Origin: Candidatus Woesearchaeota archaeon
Lineage (GTDB): Archaea > Nanobdellota > Nanobdellia > Woesearchaeales > GW2011-AR9
NCBI GenBank assembly: GCA_016185625.1
Contig: JACPND010000028.1
Location: 1 to 35,661 of the forward strand
Direction of reading: 5' to 3'
DNA length: 35,661 nucleotides
Shown here: positions 8,469 to 16,923 of the stretch, piece after piece
How positions within the stretch are numbered: position 1 is the stretch's first letter
How the letters are laid out: each line of letters begins with the position of its first letter
Made by a program: the position numbers and the translations under genes
The notes under the pieces: model-generated
Database searches by the model: none
Seen by the model: only the letters and a program-made list of their open reading frames with translations
Told to the model about the DNA's origin: nothing

Positions 8469-8834
8469 ATGTATAAAAACCCATTCATCTCTTCACCAGC
8501 CATTATCGAAGATGTCCTTCTGGACGTTCTGGACAGGTTCACGGAGGAAGAGCCAGATTTTACGCCGCGCATACAGCAAAAATTCAAGGAATACGGCTTC
8601 AACGCAGATATTTACCGTGCTTCGTCATTCTATAAAGCCATCTGGTGGTATTTTCTGGATCGGCGAGAGCTGGCACCCGCGATGAAGAGCTCCTTAGGGA
8701 GACTAGATACCGAACGGTACAAGGCTGTCGATGCTGACTATGTACGGCAGAATAGGGGAAATATCCTAGATACGGTGTATGAAAGGGAGGAGGTTCTGCT
8801 GAAAGCAAATTTAGAAGGAATTCTCCACAAATGA
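8469..8834 (+). CDS. hypothetical protein, 121 aa
   Basis: I do not recognise a family. The protein is soluble, mixed helical and rich in charged and aromatic residues, for example the stretch YKAIWWYFLDRRELAP. ATG 8469 is preceded by cttttaatagc at 8436-8446, a TATA at the right distance for leaderless initiation. Other frames here lack this support. It lies between the lipoprotein (divergent) and tuf, with the tuf promoter just after its stop, so it is probably monocistronic. Confidence 0.65.
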   Translation: MYKNPFISSPAIIEDVLLDVLDRFTEEEPDFTPRIQQKFKEYGFNADIYRASSFYKAIWWYFLDRRELAPAMKSSLGRLDTERYKAVDADYVRQNRGNILDTVYEREEVLLKANLEGILHK

Positions 8835-8860
8835 GTATCGTTTGTGTTTATGATTGCCAC

Positions 8861-8877
8861 CGAAATCTTTATAAATA
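8861..8877 (+). promoter_or_regulatory. strong promoter of tuf
   Basis: The sequence cgaaatctttataaata is a BRE (cgaaa) plus TATA. The same core is seen at 2137 and 29970, so genes for abundant products share it. Expected start is near 8902, inside the inverted repeat at 8894-8912. Confidence 0.7.
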
Positions 8878-8893
8878 AACCCCAATCCAAAGC

Positions 8894-8912
8894 TTTAAAC
8901 ATTACGTTTAAA
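8894..8912. repeat. inverted repeat in the tuf leader
   Basis: TTTAAAC (8894-8900), spacer ATTAC, then GTTTAAA (8906-8912): a perfect 7-bp inverted repeat about 20 nt past the tuf TATA. It lies about where transcription should start, so it could be an operator or a small 5' hairpin. Confidence 0.4.
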
Positions 8913-8937
8913 CTAAGACTTAAAATGGAGGGAAAGT

Positions 8938-10230
8938 ATGGCAAGAACAAAAGAACACATCAATCTGGTATTCATTGGTCATGTTGATCACGGTAAATCA
9001 ACGACCGTCGGACGGCTGCTTTTTGACACAGGAAACGTCGATGAGCAGGCGATGCGGAAACTTAAAGAGAAAGCGCAGCAATTAGGAAAATCCGGCTTTG
9101 AATTTGCCTTTGTCATGGACACGCTGAAAGAAGAGCAGGAACGGGGAGTTACCATTGACCTATCGCACAAGAAATTTGAGACGGACAAATACTTTTTTAC
9201 CATCATTGATGCACCCGGGCACAGAGACTTCATTAAGAACATGATTACCGGCGCTTCTCAGGCCGACTGTGCAGTTATTGTAGTCGCTGCCAACGACGGT
9301 GTGAGCGCACAGACGATTGAGCACTTAAAATTGTCAAAGATCTTTGGAGTCGGCCAACTATTGGTCGCCATCAACAAGATGGATATTGCCGGAGTGGATT
9401 ACAAGGAATCACGATTTAAGGAAGTGGTGGAAGACGTCAAGAAGCATGCGGTACAGGCAGGATGGAAAGCAGACACGCTGCGCTTTCTGCCCATTGCTTC
9501 CTATCCGGGAGAAAACATCGCCAAGAAATCAGAGAAGATGTCCTGGTGGACGGGCGACAATTTACTGCAAGCTATTAATAAATTTACCGTGCCTCAGAAA
9601 CCAGTTGATCTGCCGCTGCGGCTGCCTATCCAAGATGTGTATAACATCACGGGAATTGGTGTCGTTCCGGTAGGAAGAATTGAAACTGGCGTGATGAAAG
9701 TAGGCGACAAAGTCATGATTGTCCCGGGACGGGAAGGGAAAGGAGTTCCGGGAGAAGTCAAGACGATTGAAATGCATCACGAAGCAGTTCAGACGGCTGA
9801 GCCAGGAGATAACGTCGGCTTTAACGTGCGGGGTGTCCAGAAGAAAGACATCGCTCGGGGAGACGTTCTCGGAAAAGCAGATAATGTTCCGAATGTGGCG
9901 ACCGAGTTTACGGCACAAGTGGTGATCATGAACCATCCCAGTGTTGTAACAGTGGGTTACACGCCGGTGTTCCACATCCACACTGCGCAGGTAGCCTGTC
10001 AGTTTATCGAGATTGTCAAGAAGCTTAACCCGGCGACGGGACAGGAAGTGACTGAAAATAAAGACATCCTAAAGAATGGGGATGCTGCTGTCGTGAAGTT
10101 AAAACCGATGCAGCCCATCGTCATTGAACGACAAAAAGAAATTCCACAGATGTCCAGATTTGCCATTCGGGATTCCGGTGCAACCGTCGGAGCCGGGATG
10201 TGCATTGATTTAGTGAAGAAACAGCTGTAA
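8938..10230 (+). CDS. tuf: translation elongation factor aEF-1A
   Basis: A 430-aa GTPase that delivers aminoacyl-tRNA to the ribosome. G1 is GHVDHGKST (14-22), switch I is [11 protein letters not shown]3 is DAPGHRDF and G4 is NKMD; two beta-barrel domains follow. Length is that of archaeal EF-1A. ATG 8938 is preceded by GGAGGG at 8927-8932, a good ribosome site, unlike most genes here. It is followed closely by rps10, the conserved archaeal tuf-rps10 order. A small hairpin (AATCCC/GGGATT) lies at 10229-10246 between them. Confidence 0.97.
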   Translation: MARTKEHINLVFIGHVDHGKSTTVGRLLFDTGNVDEQAMRKLKEKAQQLGKSGFEFAFVMDTLKEEQERGVTIDLSHKKFETDKYFFTIIDAPGHRDFIKNMITGASQADCAVIVVAANDGVSAQTIEHLKLSKIFGVGQLLVAINKMDIAGVDYKESRFKEVVEDVKKHAVQAGWKADTLRFLPIASYPGENIAKKSEKMSWWTGDNLLQAINKFTVPQKPVDLPLRLPIQDVYNITGIGVVPVGRIETGVMKVGDKVMIVPGREGKGVPGEVKTIEMHHEAVQTAEPGDNVGFNVRGVQKKDIARGDVLGKADNVPNVATEFTAQVVIMNHPSVVTVGYTPVFHIHTAQVACQFIEIVKKLNPATGQEVTENKDILKNGDAAVVKLKPMQPIVIERQKEIPQMSRFAIRDSGATVGAGMCIDLVKKQL

Positions 10231-10246
10231 TCCCTTTTTTGGGATT
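10229..10246 (+). other. small hairpin between tuf and rps10
   Basis: AATCCC, a TTTTTT loop, then GGGATT starts at the tuf stop codon. It could be a partial terminator or processing site that lowers rps10 output relative to tuf. Seen directly; function inferred. Confidence 0.35.
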
Positions 10247-10280
10247 TTACTCCTAAGGCAACTTGGGGGTATGACAGACT

Positions 10281-10595
10281 ATGGCAACACGCGCACGAAT
10301 TAAAGTAGCAAGTATTGACATTGGCAGAGTTAATCAGATCTGCAAGGATATCCGCGACATTGCAGAGAAAACCGGTGTGGATTTCCGCGGGCCGATCCCT
10401 TTGCCGACAAAAAGGATGAAAGTTTCTACCCGGAAATCACCGTCGGGAGAAGGAAAAGCGACTTGGGAGAAGTATGAGTTGCGCGTGCATAAGCGGCTGA
10501 TCGATCTGGGAGCGGATGAGAGAACGCTGCGTATGGTGATGCGGGTGCCTATTCCCGAGGGATTGAGTATTGAGATTGAGATGGTAGATAATTAA
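10281..10595 (+). CDS. rps10: 30S ribosomal protein S10
   Basis: The 104-aa product is a clear archaeal uS10: IRDIAEKTGVDFRGPIPLPT, then a SGEGKATWEKYELRVHKRLI-type segment ending RVPIPEGLSIEIEMVDN. It is part of the 30S head (and acts as NusE in bacteria). It lies 50 nt after tuf, the usual archaeal pairing, and is probably co-transcribed. Its last 14 codons have a diverged copy at 10631-10672. Confidence 0.96.
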   Translation: MATRARIKVASIDIGRVNQICKDIRDIAEKTGVDFRGPIPLPTKRMKVSTRKSPSGEGKATWEKYELRVHKRLIDLGADERTLRMVMRVPIPEGLSIEIEMVDN

Positions 10596-10608
10596 GTCCT
10601 GAAGGCGC

Positions 10609-10626
10609 CGAAAATCGCTATTTTCG
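10609..10626 (+). terminator. hairpin downstream of rps10
   Basis: CGAAAAT (10609-10615) and ATTTTCG (10620-10626) form a 7-bp stem with loop CGCT. It sits between the real rps10 end and its partial copy. No strong T-run follows, so termination is uncertain. Confidence 0.35.
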
Positions 10627-10630
10627 CTTG

Positions 10631-10672
10631 CGGGAAGGATTGAGTATCGAAATAGAGGGGAGGGATGTGTAA
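10631..10672 (+). pseudogene. diverged copy of the rps10 3' end
   Basis: These 42 bases read REGLSIEIEGRDV-stop, matching the true rps10 end (10554-10595) PEGLSIEIEMVDN-stop. By eye 29 of 42 bases agree, and the frame and stop coincide exactly. It has no start codon and no upstream rps10 sequence, so it looks like a relic of a tandem duplication or of recombination with another rps10 allele. Confidence 0.6.
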
Positions 10673-10747
10673 TTCTTTGTTACTTTTTAGTAAGAAACTA
10701 TTTAAATGAAAGGGCTTTTTAGAGGTTTATGGCTATGGAAAAAATGC

Positions 10748-11158
10748 TTACCTCCGGAGATATGCTTCAAACGCCGGGATAAGATTATCAATCAAATTGT
10801 AGTTTCTGAATTCTTGGGGACCAATCCATTCATAATGATCATGATCTTGGCTTAATGTTACTTTATCATCATTTGCAAAACATTCAAGGAACAGGCCAAT
10901 AATCTGCCACTGTTCTCCTTTCACTATCGGCCGCCATTCTCCGACAAAGAACGGCTTTCCTATCCTGGCAGTTAATCCGGTTTCTTCTTGTATTTCCCGC
11001 AATAAACAACTGTCCCAGGATTCTCCTGGCTCAATTCTGCCGCCGACAACATCGAATTTCGCAGTATTTGTTCCTACGGGATTTTGAGAGGATTCCCGGA
11101 GGATGAGCACTTTCCCAACAAAAACTACAAATGCTTTCATGGCTACGAATTGTCTCAT
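10748..11158 (-). CDS. Nudix hydrolase
   Basis: A 136-aa Nudix protein. The Nudix box runs from Gly40 to Leu62 (GGRIEPGESWDSC, then REIQEETGL), with the metal-binding REIQEE at 54-59. Such enzymes cleave nucleoside diphosphates linked to a second group; the substrate cannot be read from sequence, and a MutT-like or ADP-ribose role is possible. Its ATG overlaps the fen stop (ATGA), so it is probably coupled as last gene of the operon starting at 13855. Met7 is an alternative start. Confidence 0.9.
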   Translation of the reverse strand: MRQFVAMKAFVVFVGKVLILRESSQNPVGTNTAKFDVVGGRIEPGESWDSCLLREIQEETGLTARIGKPFFVGEWRPIVKGEQWQIIGLFLECFANDDKVTLSQDHDHYEWIGPQEFRNYNLIDNLIPAFEAYLRR

Positions 11159-12195
11159 CCAAAAAACCTCTTCAGCCCCGTCTGCTGAAACTGCTTCTGC
11201 GCCGAGATCACTTTCTCTACTTTACTACGCACTCGCTCTTCGCCAAAATCATGCTCTTTAACGAGCAATTCCATAATCTCTTTCTCATTTATTTTCTTCC
11301 ACTCTAACTCATAGTCGTCTGTCACCGGAATGTGTTTGATGGTATTGAATACCTCTTTCCATTCCAGATCCGGATAGTGCTTCTTCCATTCTACTTTTGT
11401 AAAAATTCCTTCAAAATCATGTGAAAATTCCTTAACTAACTTCAATGCCGTCTTTGGCCCAATCCCTTTCACCCCGCCAGGATTATAATCAGTGCCACTC
11501 AATATCGCCATCACCATTAATTGCTCCAAATCCACACCTAAATGGCCCAGCACCTCTTTCAACAGGATCATTTCAGGATTCACTTTCTGATAGGCCACAG
11601 TTCCCGGTTTCTTCCGACGCCCTTCTACTGACAAATTCCGAATCAGAACCGGACAGCCGAAGATCAGATTGTCATAATCCTGCGAAACCGAAGCATAAGC
11701 ATCGCCTTTTTTCACCATATACGCTGTCTGCGCTTCGCCTTCTGATGGCGCCTGCACGACGGGTAATCCCAACAAATGAATCACACGTTGGGCATCGGCA
11801 ACCATCTCTTTTGTCAACACCGCGGTTCGGGACGCATATTTTTTCATTTCTTCCATCTCGCCGGCGGCCGTGGCTTCTTTCAATCTCAACGCCGCTTCTT
11901 CTTTCACGGCGGTCCGTCTCTCCCACGTTCTCCGCTTGATTTCCGGCGGCTTGCCGTCAAAGACGAAGGCTAATCTCAATCCCTGTTCCATCAACGCCGT
12001 CGTCCGGCTGAACAATCCAATCAGATGAGAAGTCACCCGGCCTTTTTTGTCGGTCAGCACCGATCCATCCGGACTGCGGATGGTGGTTAAGAATTGATAG
12101 AGCATATTCATCGAATCGATGGCCAGTATTTTTCCCTGTAGCTCTTTGATGGAAATTTCCTGTTTAACGACTAGTTCTTTGAATTGAAGCCCCAT
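11155..12195 (-). CDS. fen: flap endonuclease FEN1
   Basis: A 346-aa structure-specific 5' nuclease that removes Okazaki-fragment flaps and acts in base-excision repair. Active-site acidic residues are visible: Asp27 (AIDSMN), Asp80 (VFDGKPP), the EGEAQ motif, DYDNLIFG and SGTDYNPGGVKGIGPKTA (helix-hairpin-helix). The C-terminus QTGLKRFFG is a PCNA-binding PIP box. The ATG overlaps the upstream stop by one base (TAATG). Length and motif order are normal for archaea. Confidence 0.97.
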   Translation of the reverse strand: MGLQFKELVVKQEISIKELQGKILAIDSMNMLYQFLTTIRSPDGSVLTDKKGRVTSHLIGLFSRTTALMEQGLRLAFVFDGKPPEIKRRTWERRTAVKEEAALRLKEATAAGEMEEMKKYASRTAVLTKEMVADAQRVIHLLGLPVVQAPSEGEAQTAYMVKKGDAYASVSQDYDNLIFGCPVLIRNLSVEGRRKKPGTVAYQKVNPEMILLKEVLGHLGVDLEQLMVMAILSGTDYNPGGVKGIGPKTALKLVKEFSHDFEGIFTKVEWKKHYPDLEWKEVFNTIKHIPVTDDYELEWKKINEKEIMELLVKEHDFGEERVRSKVEKVISAQKQFQQTGLKRFFG

Positions 12196-12893
12196 TATTG
12201 CTCCAGAATCTCCATCAGATTTTTATAATTTTCCGTCGTTTCGTTGAACCAGGATAAAGTTAGTGCAGCTACAAGAAAAAGGGCATTTCCGACCAGGGGA
12301 GCCAACCAGGCCATTCCCGCAACAGCAGTATAGGCTTTTTGCTTCTTTTCTTCGCGGCGAACCATCGCCTGAATTCGCCGAACTTCGTCTTCATTCCGCT
12401 GGGCGATGGCGATAACTGCCAGCATGAGCAAATACTCCTTGCGAATCGTCCGCTTGAGCAGATGCTCGGTGATGGTGCGCAGAAAGTTGACTGAAAAGAA
12501 TTTTGCCGCAGCTCCTCGTCTCATCATGCTGCTCATGAGCTTACTCTGCCTGCGCCGCAGCTTTTCGATAATTTTTATACGCTGCTCCATAAAGCGATAG
12601 CGAACCAGCAATCCCTGAAAGGCGGCGGTTTTGTGGCCCTCTGGTTCCAGCAGCAAAACATACGCCATCATTTTTTCATAGGTATCGGTAAATCCCTTGA
12701 TCGCCAGCAGTGATGCTCCATTAAGCCGGATAAATTTCGTATACCGTACGGCATCTTTTTCCAGTTCTTTAGTACCCAGAAATTCTCCCAGGCATTTCAA
12801 ACGCTGGCGGTCATTGTCGCGGAGAAAAGAAGAAGTATCCTGCAGTTTTTGATTCAACAGGGCTAATTCTCCTCGTACTTTCTGCTCATTCAT
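12195..12893 (-). CDS. hypothetical helical membrane-anchored protein
   Basis: I do not recognise this 232-aa protein. It is almost entirely alpha-helical and basic, with coiled-coil-like stretches (for example RFMEQRIKIIEKLRRRQSK), and has a hydrophobic segment near residues 190-213 (GMAWLAPLVGNALFLVAALT) that may be one or two membrane passes, followed by a short tail. It is wedged between the wHTH protein (4-nt ATGA overlap) and FEN1 (1-nt overlap). The context suggests a link with DNA processing, but no function is shown. Confidence 0.75.
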   Translation of the reverse strand: MNEQKVRGELALLNQKLQDTSSFLRDNDRQRLKCLGEFLGTKELEKDAVRYTKFIRLNGASLLAIKGFTDTYEKMMAYVLLLEPEGHKTAAFQGLLVRYRFMEQRIKIIEKLRRRQSKLMSSMMRRGAAAKFFSVNFLRTITEHLLKRTIRKEYLLMLAVIAIAQRNEDEVRRIQAMVRREEKKQKAYTAVAGMAWLAPLVGNALFLVAALTLSWFNETTENYKNLMEILEQ

Positions 12894-13855
12894 TCCATTT
12901 TCCTCAGGATGATATTTTCAAAGGCACCTGATCCCACCATCTCCAGCGCTTTTTTATGCATTTCGTTGGAATAGAGAAATAATAACGGTAACTTTTTTAT
13001 CTGTGCTTCCATATAGGCAGAGGCCAGGTCTTTCTCATCGCATCTGCCTTTATTTTTGACTTTGCAGAAATACGTCACTCGGCCAAGGACTGAAGGAACT
13101 TTGACCAGCAGATTTAATTCTGCGTTTTTTCGCACGGTTTCCTGCTGTTCAACGGCAATATTTAGTTTCTTTAAGAATTCATGGACCTCTGGGAGCAGTT
13201 CTTCCTCTTCGATCTTTCTCTTTCGTCTTACTTTTGGCTTGGTTTCTTCTTTTGACGGAATTTCCGGCACTTTCTGCGTCAGCGTTTCTTGTCTGGAAAT
13301 TTCCGGAGAAGGAATTTCTGCCGGCTCTTCTTTTATTTGTTCTTGGGGAACCTCTAGTCGTTCTTGAGGAGCTTCGGCGATTACTTTCGGCTCTTCTTTC
13401 GGCACTTCTTTGAGCCCCAGAATCTCACCGATGCGTTGTCCTATCTCGTCACGTGAAAGCAGATGCCATTTCCAGAATAATTCTGTCTTTCCCTGTACCG
13501 TCACCTGCAATGGGACGGCAAAATCTTTTATTTGGCGAAGCGCTACTTTGGACAATAAATCGACGTCTGCTTCCCGCACAACCTTTTCCTGGCGCAATCG
13601 TTCCAGCACTTGGAAGTCTTTGGGATTGAGATTGCCCGCCGCAAAATGATAGAGTTGCTCTTCCTGCCCCGGCAGGTAATATAATGGTGTTCCGCCAATC
13701 TTCAAATTTGATACTTTCACTTTCCCTTGTGAGACGAGATCAGACAAATGGGCTGAGGCGATGAGAATTTCGCTTTTGATATTTTTGGCTACTTTACCAG
13801 GGATAGTTGGTCCAACAACCCTAAGGAAGTTCAGAATTTTATCCTGGTCGAGCAT
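12890..13855 (-). CDS. winged-helix plus PD-(D/E)XK-like domain protein
   Basis: A 321-aa protein with three parts. Residues 1 to about 75 look like a winged helix (VGPTIPGKVAKNIKSEILIASAHLSDLVSQG and a wing ending PLYYL). Residues about 150-225 are a low-complexity Pro/Glu/Lys linker. Residues about 235-321 resemble a restriction-endonuclease fold (AELNLLVKVPSVLGRVTYFCKVKNK, then SAYMEAQIKKLPLLFL). The expected D...ExK residues appear as Asn and Cys-Lys, so catalysis is doubtful. A TATA (13877-13887, minus strand) lies about 25 nt ahead of the ATG. It is first in the operon with the membrane protein, FEN1 and Nudix. Confidence 0.75.
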   Translation of the reverse strand: MLDQDKILNFLRVVGPTIPGKVAKNIKSEILIASAHLSDLVSQGKVKVSNLKIGGTPLYYLPGQEEQLYHFAAGNLNPKDFQVLERLRQEKVVREADVDLLSKVALRQIKDFAVPLQVTVQGKTELFWKWHLLSRDEIGQRIGEILGLKEVPKEEPKVIAEAPQERLEVPQEQIKEEPAEIPSPEISRQETLTQKVPEIPSKEETKPKVRRKRKIEEEELLPEVHEFLKKLNIAVEQQETVRKNAELNLLVKVPSVLGRVTYFCKVKNKGRCDEKDLASAYMEAQIKKLPLLFLYSNEMHKKALEMVGSGAFENIILRKME

Positions 13856-13974
13856 TTTATTTTAGGGTACAAGGAAGTTTAAATAGTTTTTGTTGGTGGA
13901 ATAGCTGTTTTTCTATTATCACAGGAAATATTCATTGGCAAAAATTTATAATGGTAGGAAAATTAATGTGACAG

Positions 13975-14484
13975 ATGAACAAATATGCCTTTCGTCACTA
14001 CCATCCTGAATATTCGAAATTCTTTACTTTGGAGAAAAAGAGAGTACAACTCATTCTTTCTTTTGCTGAAGTTGAACATATCGGCTCTACGGCAATCAGG
14101 GGGTTAAGCGGTAAGGGCATTCTGGACATTTCCATTGGCGTACCAAAGAATAAGTTACTTTTGGCAAAAAAGATTCTCCAAAGAAGGGGCTACGAATTTC
14201 GGGCCAAAGCCAGCACCAAGCAGCGTTTTTTCTTTCGCCGGGACTGTCCCTACAAGCGCGGAATACGAAGAGTGCATCTCCATCTAACCAAGCTTGGTGG
14301 TAAAGATTGGCGGGAAATGCTCTTTTTCCGGAATTATTTGAGAAAAAATCCAAAAGCTCGCCAGGAATATGTTAACCTCAAAAAAGAGGCTGTGCGATTA
14401 GCATGTGGCGTTGGCGAACTGTACCGAAAACACAAACAGAAATTCATTCAGGATATTCTCCAGAAACAAAAACTCTCTGGATAA
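13975..14484 (+). CDS. GrpB family (UPF0157) nucleotidyltransferase-fold protein
   Basis: The 169-aa protein has the GrpB signature VEHIGSTAIRGLSGKGILDISI near residues 33-54, a nucleotidyltransferase-type fold; GrpB family biochemistry is poorly known. The C-terminal half, with HLHLTKLGGKDWREMLFFRNYLR, is also typical. TATA tttataatgg lies about 25-30 nt ahead of the ATG, giving a leaderless transcript. The gene ends 4 nt from the convergent endA gene. Confidence 0.88.
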   Translation: MNKYAFRHYHPEYSKFFTLEKKRVQLILSFAEVEHIGSTAIRGLSGKGILDISIGVPKNKLLLAKKILQRRGYEFRAKASTKQRFFFRRDCPYKRGIRRVHLHLTKLGGKDWREMLFFRNYLRKNPKARQEYVNLKKEAVRLACGVGELYRKHKQKFIQDILQKQKLSG

Positions 14485-14488
14485 AGCC

Positions 14489-15136
14489 TCACGGTCGCAT
14501 CCACTTGATTTCATAATACGTGACATCTCCTTCGTCATCGACAATGCCGATCAATAGCCTTTTCTTGGTTGAATGTGCCACCCGATTCTTGGCCGCGAAT
14601 TCATACCAGGTTAAGGTCTCGCCTTCATGCACCGGATAGACAATCCAGCGGGCATGATCCTCTCCTGGCTTCACGCCTCGGTCATAGACGCGGAAATCCG
14701 CGCCAAATTTCAAAGCTGTTTTGATGATGTACCCGCGATTGCGCATGTCCCTGAATACACAATACCGGATCCAGAAATTCGGCTCCGCTTTCCTGGCTTT
14801 CTTCAAATACATTTCAAATGCCAGCACTTTGCCCGATTCGCTTTCAATCTGTAATCGCCCTTTCTCCATCAAATACAGCGCTTCCAGCAGGGACAATTCC
14901 ACCTTCCCAGATCCGGACAAGTTTCCAAAGCGTGATTGGTTATAAAATTCGCGGGCGTCGTCAGACGATTCGGTGATGACCTTCTCTCCACCCAGAATAG
15001 CTCGCACTAACTTTTTTGGCTTTTTTTCTCCATTCTCTTCTGCTTTAGGTTCTTCTAGTTTAGGTTCGTCTAACTTTAATTCCTCTACAGAAGTCTCAGC
15101 CACTGCTGCTTCTTTAGAGGCCTTTTTCTTGGCCAT
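14489..15136 (-). CDS. endA: tRNA-splicing endonuclease EndA
   Basis: It cuts bulge-helix-bulge motifs in pre-tRNA. Residues 1 to about 45 are a charged Lys/Glu/Ala tail unusual for the family. The N-terminal domain is at about 46-110 and the catalytic domain at about 120-215. The catalytic triad is Tyr151 (FRVYDRG), His161 (DHARWIVYP) and Lys191 or 192 (AHSTKKRLL). The C-terminus GDVTYYEIKWMRP is canonical. It carries a single catalytic unit, so it resembles homotetrameric enzymes, though a second subunit could lie elsewhere. Three double-intron tRNAs in this window are its likely substrates. A TATA lies at 15157-15167 (minus strand). Confidence 0.95.
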   Translation of the reverse strand: MAKKKASKEAAVAETSVEELKLDEPKLEEPKAEENGEKKPKKLVRAILGGEKVITESSDDAREFYNQSRFGNLSGSGKVELSLLEALYLMEKGRLQIESESGKVLAFEMYLKKARKAEPNFWIRYCVFRDMRNRGYIIKTALKFGADFRVYDRGVKPGEDHARWIVYPVHEGETLTWYEFAAKNRVAHSTKKRLLIGIVDDEGDVTYYEIKWMRP

Positions 15137-15240
15137 ACGATAAAATTAAGAGGGATGTTTTTAAAGGTTTTCGTTGGATTTATCATGATAAGATAGTTTG
15201 CATTGATACCTTTAAAAATAATTCTTACTTTCTACTGGTC

Positions 15241-15813
15241 ATGCGCTCACAAAAACTTTATCAGAAGTATGCTCATGGTCGGCATTGGGAAAAGCATCCT
15301 ACCATATATGCCAAACGCTTTGCTGCTTTTTTAAAAGAAAGAAATTTTAATGGTTTGCTAGTTGATGTTGGTTGTGGAAATGGCCGTGATGTAGCTTTTT
15401 TTTCTAAATTTGGTTTTAATGCTTCGGGTATAGATTACTCAGAAAAAGAAATTGCATTAGCAAAAGAAAAATTTCCGACACTACAATTTGAAGTTCGAAA
15501 TGCGGAAAATTTGAAATTTAAAGATAATTCTGTTGGTGCTTTCTTTATGATTAATCTTATTCATTACGTCAATATGGAGAAAGCTCTTAGAGAAGTTTAT
15601 AGAACCTTAAAATCACGGGGATATTTCTTTACTCATTTCAATATTTCTATAATTGATAAAGAGGGAAAGGTTGATTATTCCCATGACCTTCAGGATATTT
15701 TAAAATTGGTATCAAAGTTCAAAATTATCTGTAAGAAAACATTTGAAAGAGTGGATTTGCAACCCATAGAACACACCCATAAAATTATAGAATTAATCTT
15801 ACAAAAACCATAA
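15241..15813 (+). CDS. SAM-dependent class I methyltransferase
   Basis: The 190-aa protein has Rossmann motif I LVDVGCGNGRD (about 40-50), an acidic motif II SGIDYSE, NAENLKF and an INLIHYV motif IV: a Methyltransf_11/25-type small-molecule or tRNA/protein methylase. The substrate is unknown. The gene is markedly more A+T-rich than flanking endA and trpS, suggesting recent acquisition. TATA tttaaaaata at 15211-15220 is 21-30 nt ahead of the ATG. The stop directly abuts the stop of convergent trpS. Confidence 0.88.
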   Translation: MRSQKLYQKYAHGRHWEKHPTIYAKRFAAFLKERNFNGLLVDVGCGNGRDVAFFSKFGFNASGIDYSEKEIALAKEKFPTLQFEVRNAENLKFKDNSVGAFFMINLIHYVNMEKALREVYRTLKSRGYFFTHFNISIIDKEGKVDYSHDLQDILKLVSKFKIICKKTFERVDLQPIEHTHKIIELILQKP

Positions 15814-16923
15814 CTACAGCATAAACTTCCCTACCTGCTTCTCCGCCAATTTCCTTCTCTTCTGATGCTCTGCCAGGAATCCATTAATCTTCTCAATTAG
15901 CATTCCTTTTAATTCTCCCGACAATAGCTTCCCTGACTTGTAATCCTCATAAATCTTTTTCACTTTCTTATCATCTTCCTCAAAAAACAGCAGCCATTGG
16001 TAGCTGACGTCAATATCCGGATTGCCGCCTTTTTTGCGATGCTCTTCCACTGTCGGCTTTCCACCGGAAAAAGCGTGCTTGTTGATCTTATTCTTTACTG
16101 TTTTGGCATCATCGGTAGTGTAAATGGCAGTGCTTTCCTCTGAGGAAGACATCTTTCCCGTAACACCGGTCAAAGGCGGTAAAAACTTGCATTGGATGGA
16201 CGCCGGCTTGTAATATCCCAATTTGGGAATGACATCTCTACTGACCCTAAAGTGCGGATCCTGATCAATTGCATGCGGAATCAGACAGGGCATCTTTTTC
16301 TTTTTCAACACACAGGGTAAAAACGCGGGAACGGCCTGCATGGACGTATAAAAAATGCTGCCAATATTGGTCTCGTTGGTCATGCCAAATACCGCTTTCA
16401 CGGTCGAGAAGGTAATCCGTTTCGCCACTTTCAGTGCTTCCGGGTACATCAGATTGGCATGTTGGGTATCAATCAGAAATTTCGTTTTCTTGGGATCAAA
16501 GCCCATGGCAATCACATCAAGCATATTTTCCTGCAAATACATCTGTGATTCCTCCCAGCTTAGATTCTCTTTGAACAGGAATTTTTCTTCATCGGGGAAT
16601 TGGAAGTACAGTTCCACATCAAAGTTGTCTTGCAGCCATTTGGTAAACATCCAAGGAACGAGATGGCCGATATGGACTGGCCCACTGGGTGCCCTTCCGG
16701 TATACAAAAAGAATTTATTGCCCTTCTCATATTCATCTAATACTAAATTCAGGTCCCGATGGGCGAAAAAGATGCCTCGGCGCAGGAAAGGGTGTACTTC
16801 GCCAGCAAGCTTTTTGATTCTATTGAGCAGGGTTTGATCTATCTTCGACACGCCGAATTCGGTAATCAGTGTGTCGTAATCTACGACTCCTTTCACTTCC
16901 CAGGGGGTGACGGTTGCGGTCAT
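15814..16923 (-). CDS. trpS: tryptophanyl-tRNA synthetase
   Basis: A 369-aa class I synthetase of the archaeal/eukaryotic type. HIGH is at residues 84-87 (SGPVHIGHLVPW) and KMSSS at 257-261 (TGKMSSSEES). AIDQDPHFRVSRDVIPKLGY is typical of this clade. It charges tRNA-Trp. Its ATG overlaps the stop of a 39-codon gene upstream (16920-17039) by 4 nt. The intended promoter therefore seems to be the TATA at 17057-17067, in front of that small gene. Confidence 0.97.
   Translation of the reverse strand: MTATVTPWEVKGVVDYDTLITEFGVSKIDQTLLNRIKKLAGEVHPFLRRGIFFAHRDLNLVLDEYEKGNKFFLYTGRAPSGPVHIGHLVPWMFTKWLQDNFDVELYFQFPDEEKFLFKENLSWEESQMYLQENMLDVIAMGFDPKKTKFLIDTQHANLMYPEALKVAKRITFSTVKAVFGMTNETNIGSIFYTSMQAVPAFLPCVLKKKKMPCLIPHAIDQDPHFRVSRDVIPKLGYYKPASIQCKFLPPLTGVTGKMSSSEESTAIYTTDDAKTVKNKINKHAFSGGKPTVEEHRKKGGNPDIDVSYQWLLFFEEDDKKVKKIYEDYKSGKLLSGELKGMLIEKINGFLAEHQKRRKLAEKQVGKFML

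Noticed and set aside
8461-8685. 74-aa plus-strand frame overlapping the 121-aa orphan
   Set aside because: Same region in another frame, with Ser/Trp/Arg-rich shadow-like composition; the 8469 frame is longer and fits the TATA spacing.
10729-10782. Short plus-strand ORF of 17 codons overlapping the Nudix 3' end
   Set aside because: Too short, antisense to a real gene and without a recognisable product.
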